From Acidimicrobiia bacterium (GTDB lineage: Bacteria > Actinomycetota > Acidimicrobiia > Spongiisociales > UBA5794): a stretch of DNA of 64,000 nucleotides. The DNA lies in NCBI GenBank assembly GCA_030065575.1, contig JASJDZ010000002.1, positions 1 to 64,000 of the forward strand. Direction: 5' to 3'. The position numbers and the translations under genes are program-made. Below the pieces are notes generated by a model that saw only the letters and a program-made list of their open reading frames with translations, was not told the origin of the DNA and ran no database searches. Positions 29,641 through 37,967 of the stretch are shown here, piece after piece (the first letter of the stretch is position 1; each line of letters begins with the position of its first letter).

Positions 29641-29826
29641 AGTGTTGTTCCCTCTTCTTTAGCTCTTATGAATTCAAAAGAGTAGTCGTAGTAGTAGGCC
29701 CTGTGGATTGTGTATAGGTTTCGAATCTCCCCGGTTTCATTGAGGATTCGTCTCCACAGGTTGTGTGGAGAATATGCCGTGTTTCCACAAGTGGCCGTCT
29801 CGGTGATGGAGCGATTGTGGAGAACA
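29641..29826. other. oriC: predicted oriC: DnaA-box cluster plus DnaA-trio-like element
   Basis: DnaA-box-like 9-mers at 29702-29710, 29750-29758, 29764-29772, 29781-29789, 29816-29824; minus strand reads CAATCCACA-GGGCC-CTACTACTACGACTAC then an AT-rich tract. Confidence 0.8.
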
Positions 29827-31206
29827 TCAATTTGTCCTCAGATCATGCGACAGAGATGTGACATCTTTGTAGACGTCCGCATCGGTCTGCATCAACCCCT
29901 TGATCTTCTCAACGGCATGAAGAACCGTTGTGTGGTCTCTGCCACCAAAGGCCCTACCGATCTTGGGCAGGGAGAGATCGGTGTACTCCCGACAGAGATA
30001 CATTGCTATCTGGCGGTGACGGGCCAGTGGCTGACGCCGGCTGGGCCCGACCAGGTCGTCCGGAGTGACGCCCGAGTAGTGGGCCACGCGGCGGATTATG
30101 TCGTCGTCGGTGAGCGGTGTTGAGTCCGGTGTCGGCACCAGGTCCCGAAGGACCTCTTGAGCCATCCCGAGCCCGATCTTCTCGTGAGTGAGGGCGGCGT
30201 AGGCAGTTACCCGGGTGAGTGCTCCTTCGAGCTCACGGATATTGGTAGCCACGCTCTCGGCGATGAATTCGAGCACATCCCTGGGGACCGGGGTCGGAGC
30301 GAACTCAGCATTGGCTCGAAGGATGGCGAGGCGAGTCTCTACATCCGGGGTTTGGATGTCGGTGAGCAGGCCCCACTCAAAGCGGCTGCGCAGGCGATCC
30401 TCGAGCGTAGAGAGATGCTTCGGGTGTCGATCTGATGTGATGACCAGCTGCTTGCCGGCCTCGTAGAGGCTGTTGAAGGTGTGGAAGAACTCTTCGAGGA
30501 TCTGCTCCTTGCCATCGAAGAACTGAACGTCATCGAGTAGCAGAAGGTCGATGGTGCGGTAGCGAGCCTTGAACTCGTCCATTCGTTTGCGGCGGATGCC
30601 GTTGATGAACTCGTTGAAGAACTTTTCGGAGGTGACGTAGCGGACGACCGACCCGGGGTCGATCTCGCGACGATGGTGGCCGACGGCATGAAGAAGGTGG
30701 GTCTTACCCAGCCCGGCATTGGCATAGATGAACAAGGGGTTGTACTGACTGCCCGGTTGCTCGGCGACGGCCATTGCAGCCGCATTGGCAAAGCGATTGG
30801 AGGAACCGACGACAAAGTTGTCAAAGGTGTACTTGGCGATGAGCCGGGACTCCCCCGTCATCGGGAGGCGCTGCTGGGCGGGCCGGGGCGGCTCGGTCGG
30901 CGGAGCCGGGGCCTCGCTGTCGATCTGGGGCGGAGCAGCAGGAAGGGCTGAGGCAATAGCGAGGTGAAGCTCGGTGTCGGCTCCGTACACCGCACTGGTC
31001 GCCCGTCGCAGAGCCGGCAAATACCGATCTCTCACCCACGAGCGATGGAACTCGCTCGGAGCGGACAGGGTGAGGGCATCGTCCCCGTGATCGGGCTGAA
31101 GTGGCGCGATCCACGTTTGCCAAGCCCCCACGGAGACTTCTTCCTGTACAACTTGCTTGAAGATATCCCACTGTGAAGGCAGTGGATCAGGTTGTCCGTA
31201 TGTCAT
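29827..31206 (-). CDS. dnaA: chromosomal replication initiator DnaA
   Basis: NPLFIYANAGLGKTHLLHAVGHH; C-terminal box-binding domain GGRDHTTVLHAVEKI; start at MTYGQPDPL. Confidence 0.98.
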   Translation of the reverse strand: MTYGQPDPLPSQWDIFKQVVQEEVSVGAWQTWIAPLQPDHGDDALTLSAPSEFHRSWVRDRYLPALRRATSAVYGADTELHLAIASALPAAPPQIDSEAPAPPTEPPRPAQQRLPMTGESRLIAKYTFDNFVVGSSNRFANAAAMAVAEQPGSQYNPLFIYANAGLGKTHLLHAVGHHRREIDPGSVVRYVTSEKFFNEFINGIRRKRMDEFKARYRTIDLLLLDDVQFFDGKEQILEEFFHTFNSLYEAGKQLVITSDRHPKHLSTLEDRLRSRFEWGLLTDIQTPDVETRLAILRANAEFAPTPVPRDVLEFIAESVATNIRELEGALTRVTAYAALTHEKIGLGMAQEVLRDLVPTPDSTPLTDDDIIRRVAHYSGVTPDDLVGPSRRQPLARHRQIAMYLCREYTDLSLPKIGRAFGGRDHTTVLHAVEKIKGLMQTDADVYKDVTSLSHDLRTN

Positions 31207-31239
31207 TGTGCGACGTTGCCGTCCTAGTAAACCTACGGG

Positions 31240-31271
31240 CCATCCACACACCTATCCACAACTGTGGAGAA
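31240..31271. promoter_or_regulatory. DnaA-box-like cluster upstream of dnaA
   Basis: CCATCCACA 31240-31248, CTATCCACA 31252-31260, TGTGGAGAA 31263-31271. Confidence 0.65.
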
Positions 31272-31593
31272 GTGTATGGGCGCGCCCCTTTCTAAAAAGT
31301 CCCAGGGAAGTTGCCGGTCGTGGTTTGACCTGCCGAGCGAGTATATGGACCGCACTCGTTGAGATTCAAGAACGGCAAATCCGGGCCTGGCTACCTGGCG
31401 AGCAGAACCCTCGGCAGCTCGAAATGTATTGTGCCGGAATGTATATGGAGAAGGCAGATCACATTCTATGAGGCGGGTAGAAGGCCGATATCCGGAGAAT
31501 CGGCCGTTTCCTTTCTTTCGCGGGAAACGCGAACTTTTCGCGATTGAGCGGCGGCAGTCCACGACGAACAACGCTCCGCGCGCAGATTCCCCT

Positions 31594-31623
31594 TTGACAA
31601 TGTCTCGGGGGCGTTCGTAACCT
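31594..31623 (+). promoter_or_regulatory. candidate rpmH promoter
   Basis: TTGACA (31594-31599), 18-nt spacer, TAACCT (31618-31623). Confidence 0.5.
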
Positions 31624-31662
31624 AGCGGCCGACCGCGAACTCCCCTATCTGGACTTCCCGCC

Positions 31663-31797
31663 ATGAAACGCACTTATCAACCGAATGTACGCCGCCGTAA
31701 GCGCAAGCACGGCTTCCGCTCGCGCATGCGAACCCGAGCCGGGCGCGCCGTAGTCAAGCGCCGCCGGACCAAGGGCCGCCATCGCGTCTCGGCCTAA
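31663..31797 (+). CDS. rpmH: ribosomal protein bL34
   Basis: [44 protein letters not shown]; too short for the ORF track. Confidence 0.98.
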   Translation: MKRTYQPNVRRRKRKHGFRSRMRTRAGRAVVKRRRTKGRHRVSA

Positions 31798-32140
31798 TCC
31801 CGGCCGGCCGTATCGATCGCTGCGAAGCAGCGCCGAATTCTCCAGGGCCTACAAAACGGGACGCCGCCGCCGCTGTGGCCCCGTTACCGTCATTGTCCTG
31901 GCCGGTTCTCCCGGACCGGCAACCGTGGGCTTTGTCGCCGGCAAGCAGGTGGGTTCGGCGGTGTTGCGCAACCGGGCAAAGCGTCGGCTTCGTGAAGCCG
32001 CGGCACGTTGTGCCCTGAGAAGCGATACCGTATATGTGTTGATCGCCGATCAGGACGTGTTGACTGCCGATTTCGCCAGTCTGATCCGGGCGATCGACCG
32101 CTGTATAGGGAAACTGTCCGTGGCCGAGGAGAGAGCATGA
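31781..32140 (+). CDS. rnpA: ribonuclease P protein component; start uncertain (ATC 31781 proposed)
   Basis: Frame [28 protein letters not shown]...[21 protein letters not shown]; no canonical start codon before the conserved N-terminus. Confidence 0.8.
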   Translation: MASRPNPGRPYRSLRSSAEFSRAYKTGRRRRCGPVTVIVLAGSPGPATVGFVAGKQVGSAVLRNRAKRRLREAAARCALRSDTVYVLIADQDVLTADFASLIRAIDRCIGKLSVAEERA

Positions 32141-32415
32141 GGCTCAAGCCGTATCAGCCGTCCTACTGGGCGGTCAAGATGATCGCGCTATACCGCCGTT
32201 TCATCTCTCCGCTGCTGCGAGACAACTGCCGCTATCGGCCTACCTGCTCGGAGTACGCACAGCAGGCGCTCACCGGCCATGGCTTCTTCCGGGGAGGCTG
32301 GCTCGCAGTCAAGCGCATTGGTCGATGTCACCCATGGCATGACGGCGGCTACGATCCGGTACCACCGCGCCCAGCAGCGAAAGAAACCTCTCCAGCACAA
32401 GGCAATCCCACGTGA
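32137..32415 (+). CDS. yidD: membrane protein insertion efficiency factor YidD
   Basis: [60 protein letters not shown]. Confidence 0.97.
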   Translation: MRLKPYQPSYWAVKMIALYRRFISPLLRDNCRYRPTCSEYAQQALTGHGFFRGGWLAVKRIGRCHPWHDGGYDPVPPRPAAKETSPAQGNPT

Positions 32416-33296
32416 ATCCCTTCACCGTCCTCGCTCCCCCGCTCGGCCAGGCACTCACCTGGTTGTACGACATCTGGCCAAACAACTACGGCGTCGCCAT
32501 CATGATCCTGACGCTGATAGTCAGCTTGCTTCTGTTCCCGCTCACCCTCAAGCAGACACGCTCGATGAAGGCGATGCAGGAAATCCAACCGGAGATGAAG
32601 GCGCTCCAGAAGGAGTACAAGGACGATCGGGAAGAGCTCAACAAGCAGATGATGGCTCTCTACCAGGAGCGGGGCGTCAACCCGGCAGCTGGTTGCCTTC
32701 CACTCATCCTGCAGATGCCGATCTGGTTTGCGTTGTACCGCGTCTTCCGCGTCAAGCCCAGCGAAGCTGACCCCACGGTTCTCGACCCGTCGGACGTAAT
32801 CCCGGCTGGGTCGAATCTTGCCGAAGCGCTGCTGAACGATGACTCCAGTATCTCGTTCCTCAGCCTCGACATGCTGCAATCGCCATCGGAAGCCATGTCG
32901 GAAGGGCTGAGCGCAGGCATCCCGGCGATCCTGTTGGTACTGGTGATCGTGGCTACCAGTTATTACCAGGTATACCAGACCACAAGACGAAACAAGGCCA
33001 ACAACAACGGCCAGGCGGAGAGTAAACAGGCACAGCAAATGCAGATGATCACGAAGATCATGCCGCTATTCATGGGCTTCATCTCCTGGACGTTCCCGAT
33101 GGGGCTGGGTCTGTACTTTGCGGTCTCCAACGGCTTCAGGGTCGCACAGCAGGCCGTCATCTTCCGTCTCGATGAGAACGACGACGGGAAGGGCGCAAAG
33201 TCTGTCAAGGGTGACCTCGCTCCCCCGGAGGAACCGAAGTCGAGTGGGCCATCGCCACACGCCAGCAAGAAGCGCAATCGGCGCAGGAGGAAGTAG
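32412..33296 (+). CDS. yidC: membrane protein insertase YidC
   Basis: YidC core [45 protein letters not shown] start. Confidence 0.95.
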   Translation: MNPFTVLAPPLGQALTWLYDIWPNNYGVAIMILTLIVSLLLFPLTLKQTRSMKAMQEIQPEMKALQKEYKDDREELNKQMMALYQERGVNPAAGCLPLILQMPIWFALYRVFRVKPSEADPTVLDPSDVIPAGSNLAEALLNDDSSISFLSLDMLQSPSEAMSEGLSAGIPAILLVLVIVATSYYQVYQTTRRNKANNNGQAESKQAQQMQMITKIMPLFMGFISWTFPMGLGLYFAVSNGFRVAQQAVIFRLDENDDGKGAKSVKGDLAPPEEPKSSGPSPHASKKRNRRRRK

Positions 33297-33298
33297 GT

Positions 33299-34144
33299 AT
33301 GGAGTGGGTTGAGGCCGTCGGCCGCACGGTCGATGAGGCGGTTGATGAGGCGCTGGAAGCGCTTGGCGAAACCTCTCGGGATGCGGTGAACATCGAGATC
33401 ATTGACGAGGGGAAGAAGGGCCTGTTGGGGCTGGGCGGTCGCGACGCTCGGGTCAAGGTGACAGTCAAGCCGAAGAAGAAGCGGCGCCGCCGCTCCAAAT
33501 CGCGCGATCGAAAGCAACCGCGCGGTGAAGGCTCGAAGCCCTCAAATGGTAAGTCTCGCAAAGGAAAAGGCGGGAAGCCGCAGGATTCCCGGCAGCGCCG
33601 GGATAGCAAGAAGGACCACCAGTCCTCCGGTAATGGTGGCCAGGAGAAGAAGAAGGTCGTTGTGGACAAGAAGCCTGAAGAGAAGCCTGATATCGAGGAG
33701 CAAGCCCAGGTTGCCAGGGACTTTGCCGAAGGTTTGCTCGAGGCTTTTGGTCTCGAGGGTGAGGTGGCAACTCGCGTCGAGGACGACATCCTCTTCATCG
33801 ATATCAACGGGGAGCAGACCGAAGCACTTGTCGGGCGCAAGGGCGCCGTGGTCCAGGCAGTGCACGAGCTGACGCGGACCGTCATTCAACGCAAGACATT
33901 TGGCGCCCCGCGGATGCGGCTGGACATTGCGGGATATGCGGCCCGCCGTCGTGAAGCGCTGAAGATCTATGCAGGTCGTCTGGCTGAAAGCGTCAAGGAG
34001 GACGGTCGTGAGGCGATGCTCGAGCCGATGAATGCGGCAGATCGCAAGGTGGTTCACGATGCGATTGCCGATATCGACGGTGTGCGCTCATTCTCTGAGG
34101 GCGAGGACCCAAACAGGTCGGTTGTTGTCGCACCGACCGACTGA
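33299..34144 (+). CDS. jag: Jag/KhpB RNA-binding protein (Jag-N, KH, R3H)
   Basis: EWVEAVGRTVDEAVDEALEALG...KKGLLGLGGRDARVKV; KH IGRKG-like VGRKGAVVQAVHELT; R3H ADRKVVHDAIADIDGVRSFSEGEDPNR. Confidence 0.93.
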   Translation: MEWVEAVGRTVDEAVDEALEALGETSRDAVNIEIIDEGKKGLLGLGGRDARVKVTVKPKKKRRRRSKSRDRKQPRGEGSKPSNGKSRKGKGGKPQDSRQRRDSKKDHQSSGNGGQEKKKVVVDKKPEEKPDIEEQAQVARDFAEGLLEAFGLEGEVATRVEDDILFIDINGEQTEALVGRKGAVVQAVHELTRTVIQRKTFGAPRMRLDIAGYAARRREALKIYAGRLAESVKEDGREAMLEPMNAADRKVVHDAIADIDGVRSFSEGEDPNRSVVVAPTD

Positions 34145-34174
34145 ATCCCCAATGATTCTGGACTCCAGCCCCCA

Positions 34175-34190
34175 TGTTTCACGTTGAACA
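34175..34190. promoter_or_regulatory. parS-like site 1
   Basis: TGTTTCACGTTGAACA, 14/16 to the parS consensus TGTTTCACGTGAAACA. Confidence 0.65.
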
Positions 34191-34816
34191 TGGGGGCTGA
34201 CTCATTGCAGCAGGTCGTTGTCGCTGCCGGCTACGTGGGAGTGACTCTGTCAGAACGGCAGAAGCAGCAGCTGGTGCGCTATCACGACTGGTTAGCTACT
34301 GAAGCCATTGCTGCCGGTGGTGTTGGTCCACACGAGCAGGACAGGTTGTGGAATCGGCATGTTGCCGACTCGCTGCTGTTTGGGATTGGTCTCGCTGCTG
34401 CTTCGAGTTGTCTTGATGTCGGTAGCGGGGTCGGGCTTCCCGGGATCCCGCTAGCAATAGCCTTCCCTGATACCGAGTTTGTGCTGCTGGACAGATCGGG
34501 TCGCCGATGCGACCTGCTTCGCCGGGCAAAGGCCGTCCTAGGCCTCCGCAACTGCACCGTCACACAAGGCGATGTACGTCAGGTATCCGAACAGTTCGAA
34601 TCGATTGTCTCGCGTGCGGCCTTGCCGCCGCAACAGATACTGATTCACGTGAAACGTCTTCTTGTGCCCGGTGGAGTAGCAATTCTGGGCCTTTCGCGGG
34701 CTCCTGATGGCCAGGTAGAGGTGCCTGAGAGCGACGAGTTGGCCATTTCGGTCGAGTCGGTCCCGGTCGAGATCCTTGACACCCCTGTCTACCTCCTTAG
34801 GATTGAGGCAACTTAG
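34190..34816 (+). CDS. rsmG: 16S rRNA (guanine527-N7) methyltransferase
   Basis: DRLWNRHVADSLLFGIGL...CLDVGSGVGLPGIPLAIAFPDTEFVLLDRSGRRCDLLRRA. Confidence 0.92.
   Translation: MGADSLQQVVVAAGYVGVTLSERQKQQLVRYHDWLATEAIAAGGVGPHEQDRLWNRHVADSLLFGIGLAAASSCLDVGSGVGLPGIPLAIAFPDTEFVLLDRSGRRCDLLRRAKAVLGLRNCTVTQGDVRQVSEQFESIVSRAALPPQQILIHVKRLLVPGGVAILGLSRAPDGQVEVPESDELAISVESVPVEILDTPVYLLRIEAT
34641..34656. promoter_or_regulatory. parS-like site 2, inside rsmG
   Basis: TGATTCACGTGAAACG, 14/16 with intact TTCACGTGAA core. Confidence 0.7.
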
Positions 34817-34833
34817 TCCTGAGGAGACGACCT

Positions 34834-35610
34834 ATGGTCTCAGACGCAACCGTTGTGGCGATTGCGAACCAGAAAGGTGGAGTCGGAAAGTCGACCACCG
34901 CAATCAACCTGGGGGCCGGTCTCGCCATGCAAGGAAGCCGGATCCTGCTGGTAGACCTGGATCCACAGGGCAACACTTCATCGGGACTGTCAATCGATCG
35001 CAATACGATTGAGTACTCAACATACGAGCTGCTCATCGACGAGATCCCTATCGACGAGGTCATCGAGCCGACATCTGTGAGGGATCTGTACGTTGTTCCG
35101 GCCACTATTGAGCTGGCAGGGGCCGAAATCGAGCTTGTTTCGCTGTTCTCGCGGGAAATGAGGCTGGCCCAGGCGCTAAAGCCGGTGGTTGCCGAGTACG
35201 ACTACGTATTCATCGACTGTCCTCCTTCGCTCGGATTGTTGACGATCAACGGATTGGCTGCGGCCGATGAGGTGTTGATTCCAATCCAGTGCGAGTACTA
35301 CGCACTCGAGGGAGTCAGCCAATTGATGAGGAACGTGCATTTGGTCCAGCAAAGCCTCAACCCTCAACTAGAGGTTGAAGGCGTGTTGCTAACGATGTTC
35401 GATGGGCGGACCACCCTGGCTGCCGACGTTGTGGAGCAGGTTCGGGAGCATTTTGGAGATACGACATACCGGACGGTCATTCCGCGCACCGTACGGCTCT
35501 CAGAGGCGCCTTCGTATGGCGAGCCCATCGAGGCATTCGACCCGATGTCGCGCGGAGCCATTGCGTACAGGGAACTGGCGCGCGAGTTCAGGAGGCGTCA
35601 TGGCACGTAA
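34834..35610 (+). CDS. parA: chromosome partitioning ATPase ParA
   Basis: Deviant Walker A IANQKGGVGKSTTAINLGAGLA; YVFIDCPPSLGLLTINGLAAADEVLIPIQCEYYALEG. Confidence 0.97.
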   Translation: MVSDATVVAIANQKGGVGKSTTAINLGAGLAMQGSRILLVDLDPQGNTSSGLSIDRNTIEYSTYELLIDEIPIDEVIEPTSVRDLYVVPATIELAGAEIELVSLFSREMRLAQALKPVVAEYDYVFIDCPPSLGLLTINGLAAADEVLIPIQCEYYALEGVSQLMRNVHLVQQSLNPQLEVEGVLLTMFDGRTTLAADVVEQVREHFGDTTYRTVIPRTVRLSEAPSYGEPIEAFDPMSRGAIAYRELAREFRRRHGT

Positions 35611-36445
35611 GAGCGGCTTAGGTAGGGGACTTGACTCTCTTCTCCCGGTTGAGCGACCGGTATCGGGCTTCAGCTCGCTTCCGCTGGATCACATCGAGCC
35701 AAACCCGCAACAGCCACGTGAGCATTTCGACGAGGAAGCGCTGCAGTCGCTGGCAGCCTCGATTACCGAAGTGGGCGTGCTGCAGCCGATCGTGGTCCGG
35801 GCCGATGGTGACGGCTACGTTGTGATCGCCGGCGAGCGCAGGTGCCGTGCGGCTCGTCGTGCCGGTCTCGAGGAGATCCCGGCAATCATCCGGCCTGAGG
35901 GAGAGGACGCCGCGGCGATCCTGGCAGAGGCTTTGATCGAGAACGTGCAACGGGAGGACCTCAGTCCGTTGGAGGAGGCTGCCGGCTACCAACAGCTTAT
36001 GGCAGATTTTGGCTTGACCCACGAAGCTGTGGCTACCCGGGTGGGGAAGAGCCGGAGCGCCATCACCAACACGCTGCGGCTGTTGCAGCTTCCGGCCGCG
36101 ATTCAAGGCATGCTCAGCCGTGGTGAACTATCCGCCGGTCACGCCCGCGCCTTGCTGGCCATCGATGACGTCCGCTATGCCGTCCATATCGCCGAAAGGG
36201 TCGTCGCCGAGGGCTGGTCCGTGCGGCAGGTCGAGGAAGCGGCGAAGAAGCGGGCGGGAGCGAGCTCACCGACAACGACACCGACCAAGCGGCCGCGGCC
36301 GGCAGCCATCATCGAGTTGGAGGACCGTTTGGGGGAGCGGCTGGGAACTGCGGTGAAGATCGACCACGGGCGCCGCGGCGGCAAGGTCTCGATCAAATAC
36401 TCGTCCCTCGACGACTTAGAGCGGATATATCGCTTGTTGAACTAG
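35600..36445 (+). CDS. parB: chromosome partitioning protein ParB
   Basis: RKSGLGRGLDSLLP; AGERRCRAARRAGL; ALIENVQREDLSPLEEA; C-terminus DDLERIYRLLN*. Confidence 0.96.
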   Translation: MARKSGLGRGLDSLLPVERPVSGFSSLPLDHIEPNPQQPREHFDEEALQSLAASITEVGVLQPIVVRADGDGYVVIAGERRCRAARRAGLEEIPAIIRPEGEDAAAILAEALIENVQREDLSPLEEAAGYQQLMADFGLTHEAVATRVGKSRSAITNTLRLLQLPAAIQGMLSRGELSAGHARALLAIDDVRYAVHIAERVVAEGWSVRQVEEAAKKRAGASSPTTTPTKRPRPAAIIELEDRLGERLGTAVKIDHGRRGGKVSIKYSSLDDLERIYRLLN

Positions 36446-36607
36446 CTGAGGAACTGCGAAGCAGTTGCTCCGACGGACCCGCCCGTGTGGCGGGTCCGCA
36501 TTTACCGGCTCCTGAACTAGGGAGGAATGGCGTAGCCATTGCTCTAACGAACCCGCCGTAGGTGGGTTCGCGATGACCTCGAGCGAATCTACCGTTTGTT
36601 GAACTAG
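36446..36607. repeat. tandem units: paired hairpins plus copies of the parB 3' end
   Basis: RIYRLLN* at 36497-36520 and DDLERIYRLLN* at 36572-36607, separated by homologous hairpin units at 36448-36498 and 36522-36570. Confidence 0.9.
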
Positions 36608-36614
36608 CGGACGG

Positions 36615-37595
36615 CTAGCGGGGGAGTTGCCGCTCCGCCCAGTCGGTTGCGTAGAGATCCAGCAGCCCTTGGGCAATCGAGGTGACCGTACCCTCGTCGA
36701 ACTCGGCGAGAGCCACGACGACTGCGGGAGCCCTTGTGTTCTTGAGCATGGGTGTAGCGCGCCCCGAAGGTTCCAGCCCGAGCCGCTCCGCAACCAGCCC
36801 GGCTAGAGCAGCCCCCGCACGCGAACTGCTCATTTCGGAGGCGAAGTAATAGGCGGCGGGTGGATCGTTGCGAGCTGCGGCGATCGAGACAACCACATCG
36901 ATACCCAGCCGATTGGCCCGTACCGCTCTGACCAGCTCGCTGGGCATAGTGTCGACCGCCCGGGAGAGCAGGACAGACGCACCATGGGTCTGGATGATTG
37001 TGGAAAGCAGCACCCCGGGAGACCACGTCGCTGCCGCCTCATCATCGTCCCGGCAGAAGGTATCGACGTAGATTCGCTGCCCCGCCATTGTCATGGGAAG
37101 ATTTTCCAACCACTGATGATCGCGCACGACGTCGCGACCATGCTTGGAAGTGGCGCGGGCCATCAGGGCCAGCTCAGCGAGGACCTCGGTCCCGGTCAAC
37201 CCATCTTCTGCGAGGCCGCGGTTGGCCTGAAACTCGAGGAGCCCGCGCAGCGTATCAGGGCCAAAGATGCCGTCTACATAGCCGCTGTCGAATCCAAGCG
37301 AGTTGAGCTGGCGCTGCAGGTCGGCGACGTCATCACCGCGCATCATGGGGACCCGGTGGTAGAGGATGCGGCTTCCGAGCTTGAATCCGGCGCTGACCAA
37401 AGCACGCCAGGTATCGGGGCCAACTATCCCATCGGACCAGAGCCCACGCTTGACCTGAAACTCAGCAACGGCGCGATTAGTCCCTTCGCTGAAGCTACCG
37501 ACCGGATCGGGTTCCGTGCTGTGCCCGAGCGCGGCGAGACGGTCCTGGATATCCCGGACCGCCTCTCCGTCATCTCCTCGGCGATAGAGTCTCAC
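36615..37595 (-). CDS. peptidoglycan-binding + degenerate amidase_3 protein (CwlM-like)
   Basis: Two N-terminal PG_binding_1-like repeats (VRDIQDRLAALG, VADLQRQLNSLGFDSGYVDGIFGPDT); amidase_3-like C-terminus; cwlM position between parB and trxA. Confidence 0.8.
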   Translation of the reverse strand: MRLYRRGDDGEAVRDIQDRLAALGHSTEPDPVGSFSEGTNRAVAEFQVKRGLWSDGIVGPDTWRALVSAGFKLGSRILYHRVPMMRGDDVADLQRQLNSLGFDSGYVDGIFGPDTLRGLLEFQANRGLAEDGLTGTEVLAELALMARATSKHGRDVVRDHQWLENLPMTMAGQRIYVDTFCRDDDEAAATWSPGVLLSTIIQTHGASVLLSRAVDTMPSELVRAVRANRLGIDVVVSIAAARNDPPAAYYFASEMSSSRAGAALAGLVAERLGLEPSGRATPMLKNTRAPAVVVALAEFDEGTVTSIAQGLLDLYATDWAERQLPR

Positions 37596-37640
37596 AACCC
37601 CATCGTCTCACAAGTTCGTCTCAACGACGTGTCGTGCACC

Positions 37641-37967
37641 TCAACCGATGTAGTCGGCTAGCTCGGCTTCGAGCTGGCCCTTGGAGCGAGCTCCAACGAG
37701 ACGCTTCTCCTCTTGACCTGCCTTGAACAGGATCATCGTGGGAATGCTCATGACCTCGTAGGTCATTGCGGTGTTCGGATTCTCGTCGACGTTGAGCTTG
37801 GCCACCGTGAGCTTGCCGGCTTGTTCACCGGCCAACTCCTTGAGGGGACCTTCCATCATTTTGCACGGACCGCACCACTCGGCCCAGAAGTCGACGAGAA
37901 CCGGCGTGTCGCCACCGATCAACTCGCCGAAACTCGAATCCTGTGCTGTCACTGTTGAATCTGCCAT
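37641..37967 (-). CDS. trxA: thioredoxin
   Basis: VLVDFWAEWCGPCKMMEGPL; SIPTMILFKAGQ. Confidence 0.97.
   Translation of the reverse strand: MADSTVTAQDSSFGELIGGDTPVLVDFWAEWCGPCKMMEGPLKELAGEQAGKLTVAKLNVDENPNTAMTYEVMSIPTMILFKAGQEEKRLVGARSKGQLEAELADYIG

Noticed and set aside
31516-31527. TTTCGCGGGAAA resembles a eukaryotic E2F site
   Set aside because: Coincidental similarity in a bacterial replication region; treated only as a local repeat.
32405-32420. CCCACGTGAATCCC as a third parS site
   Set aside because: Shares only the CACGTGAA core with parS; too many mismatches in the arms.
36446-36607. Possible CRISPR array downstream of parB
   Set aside because: Repeats are only two hairpin units plus coding-tail copies; no regular repeat-spacer pattern and no cas genes.
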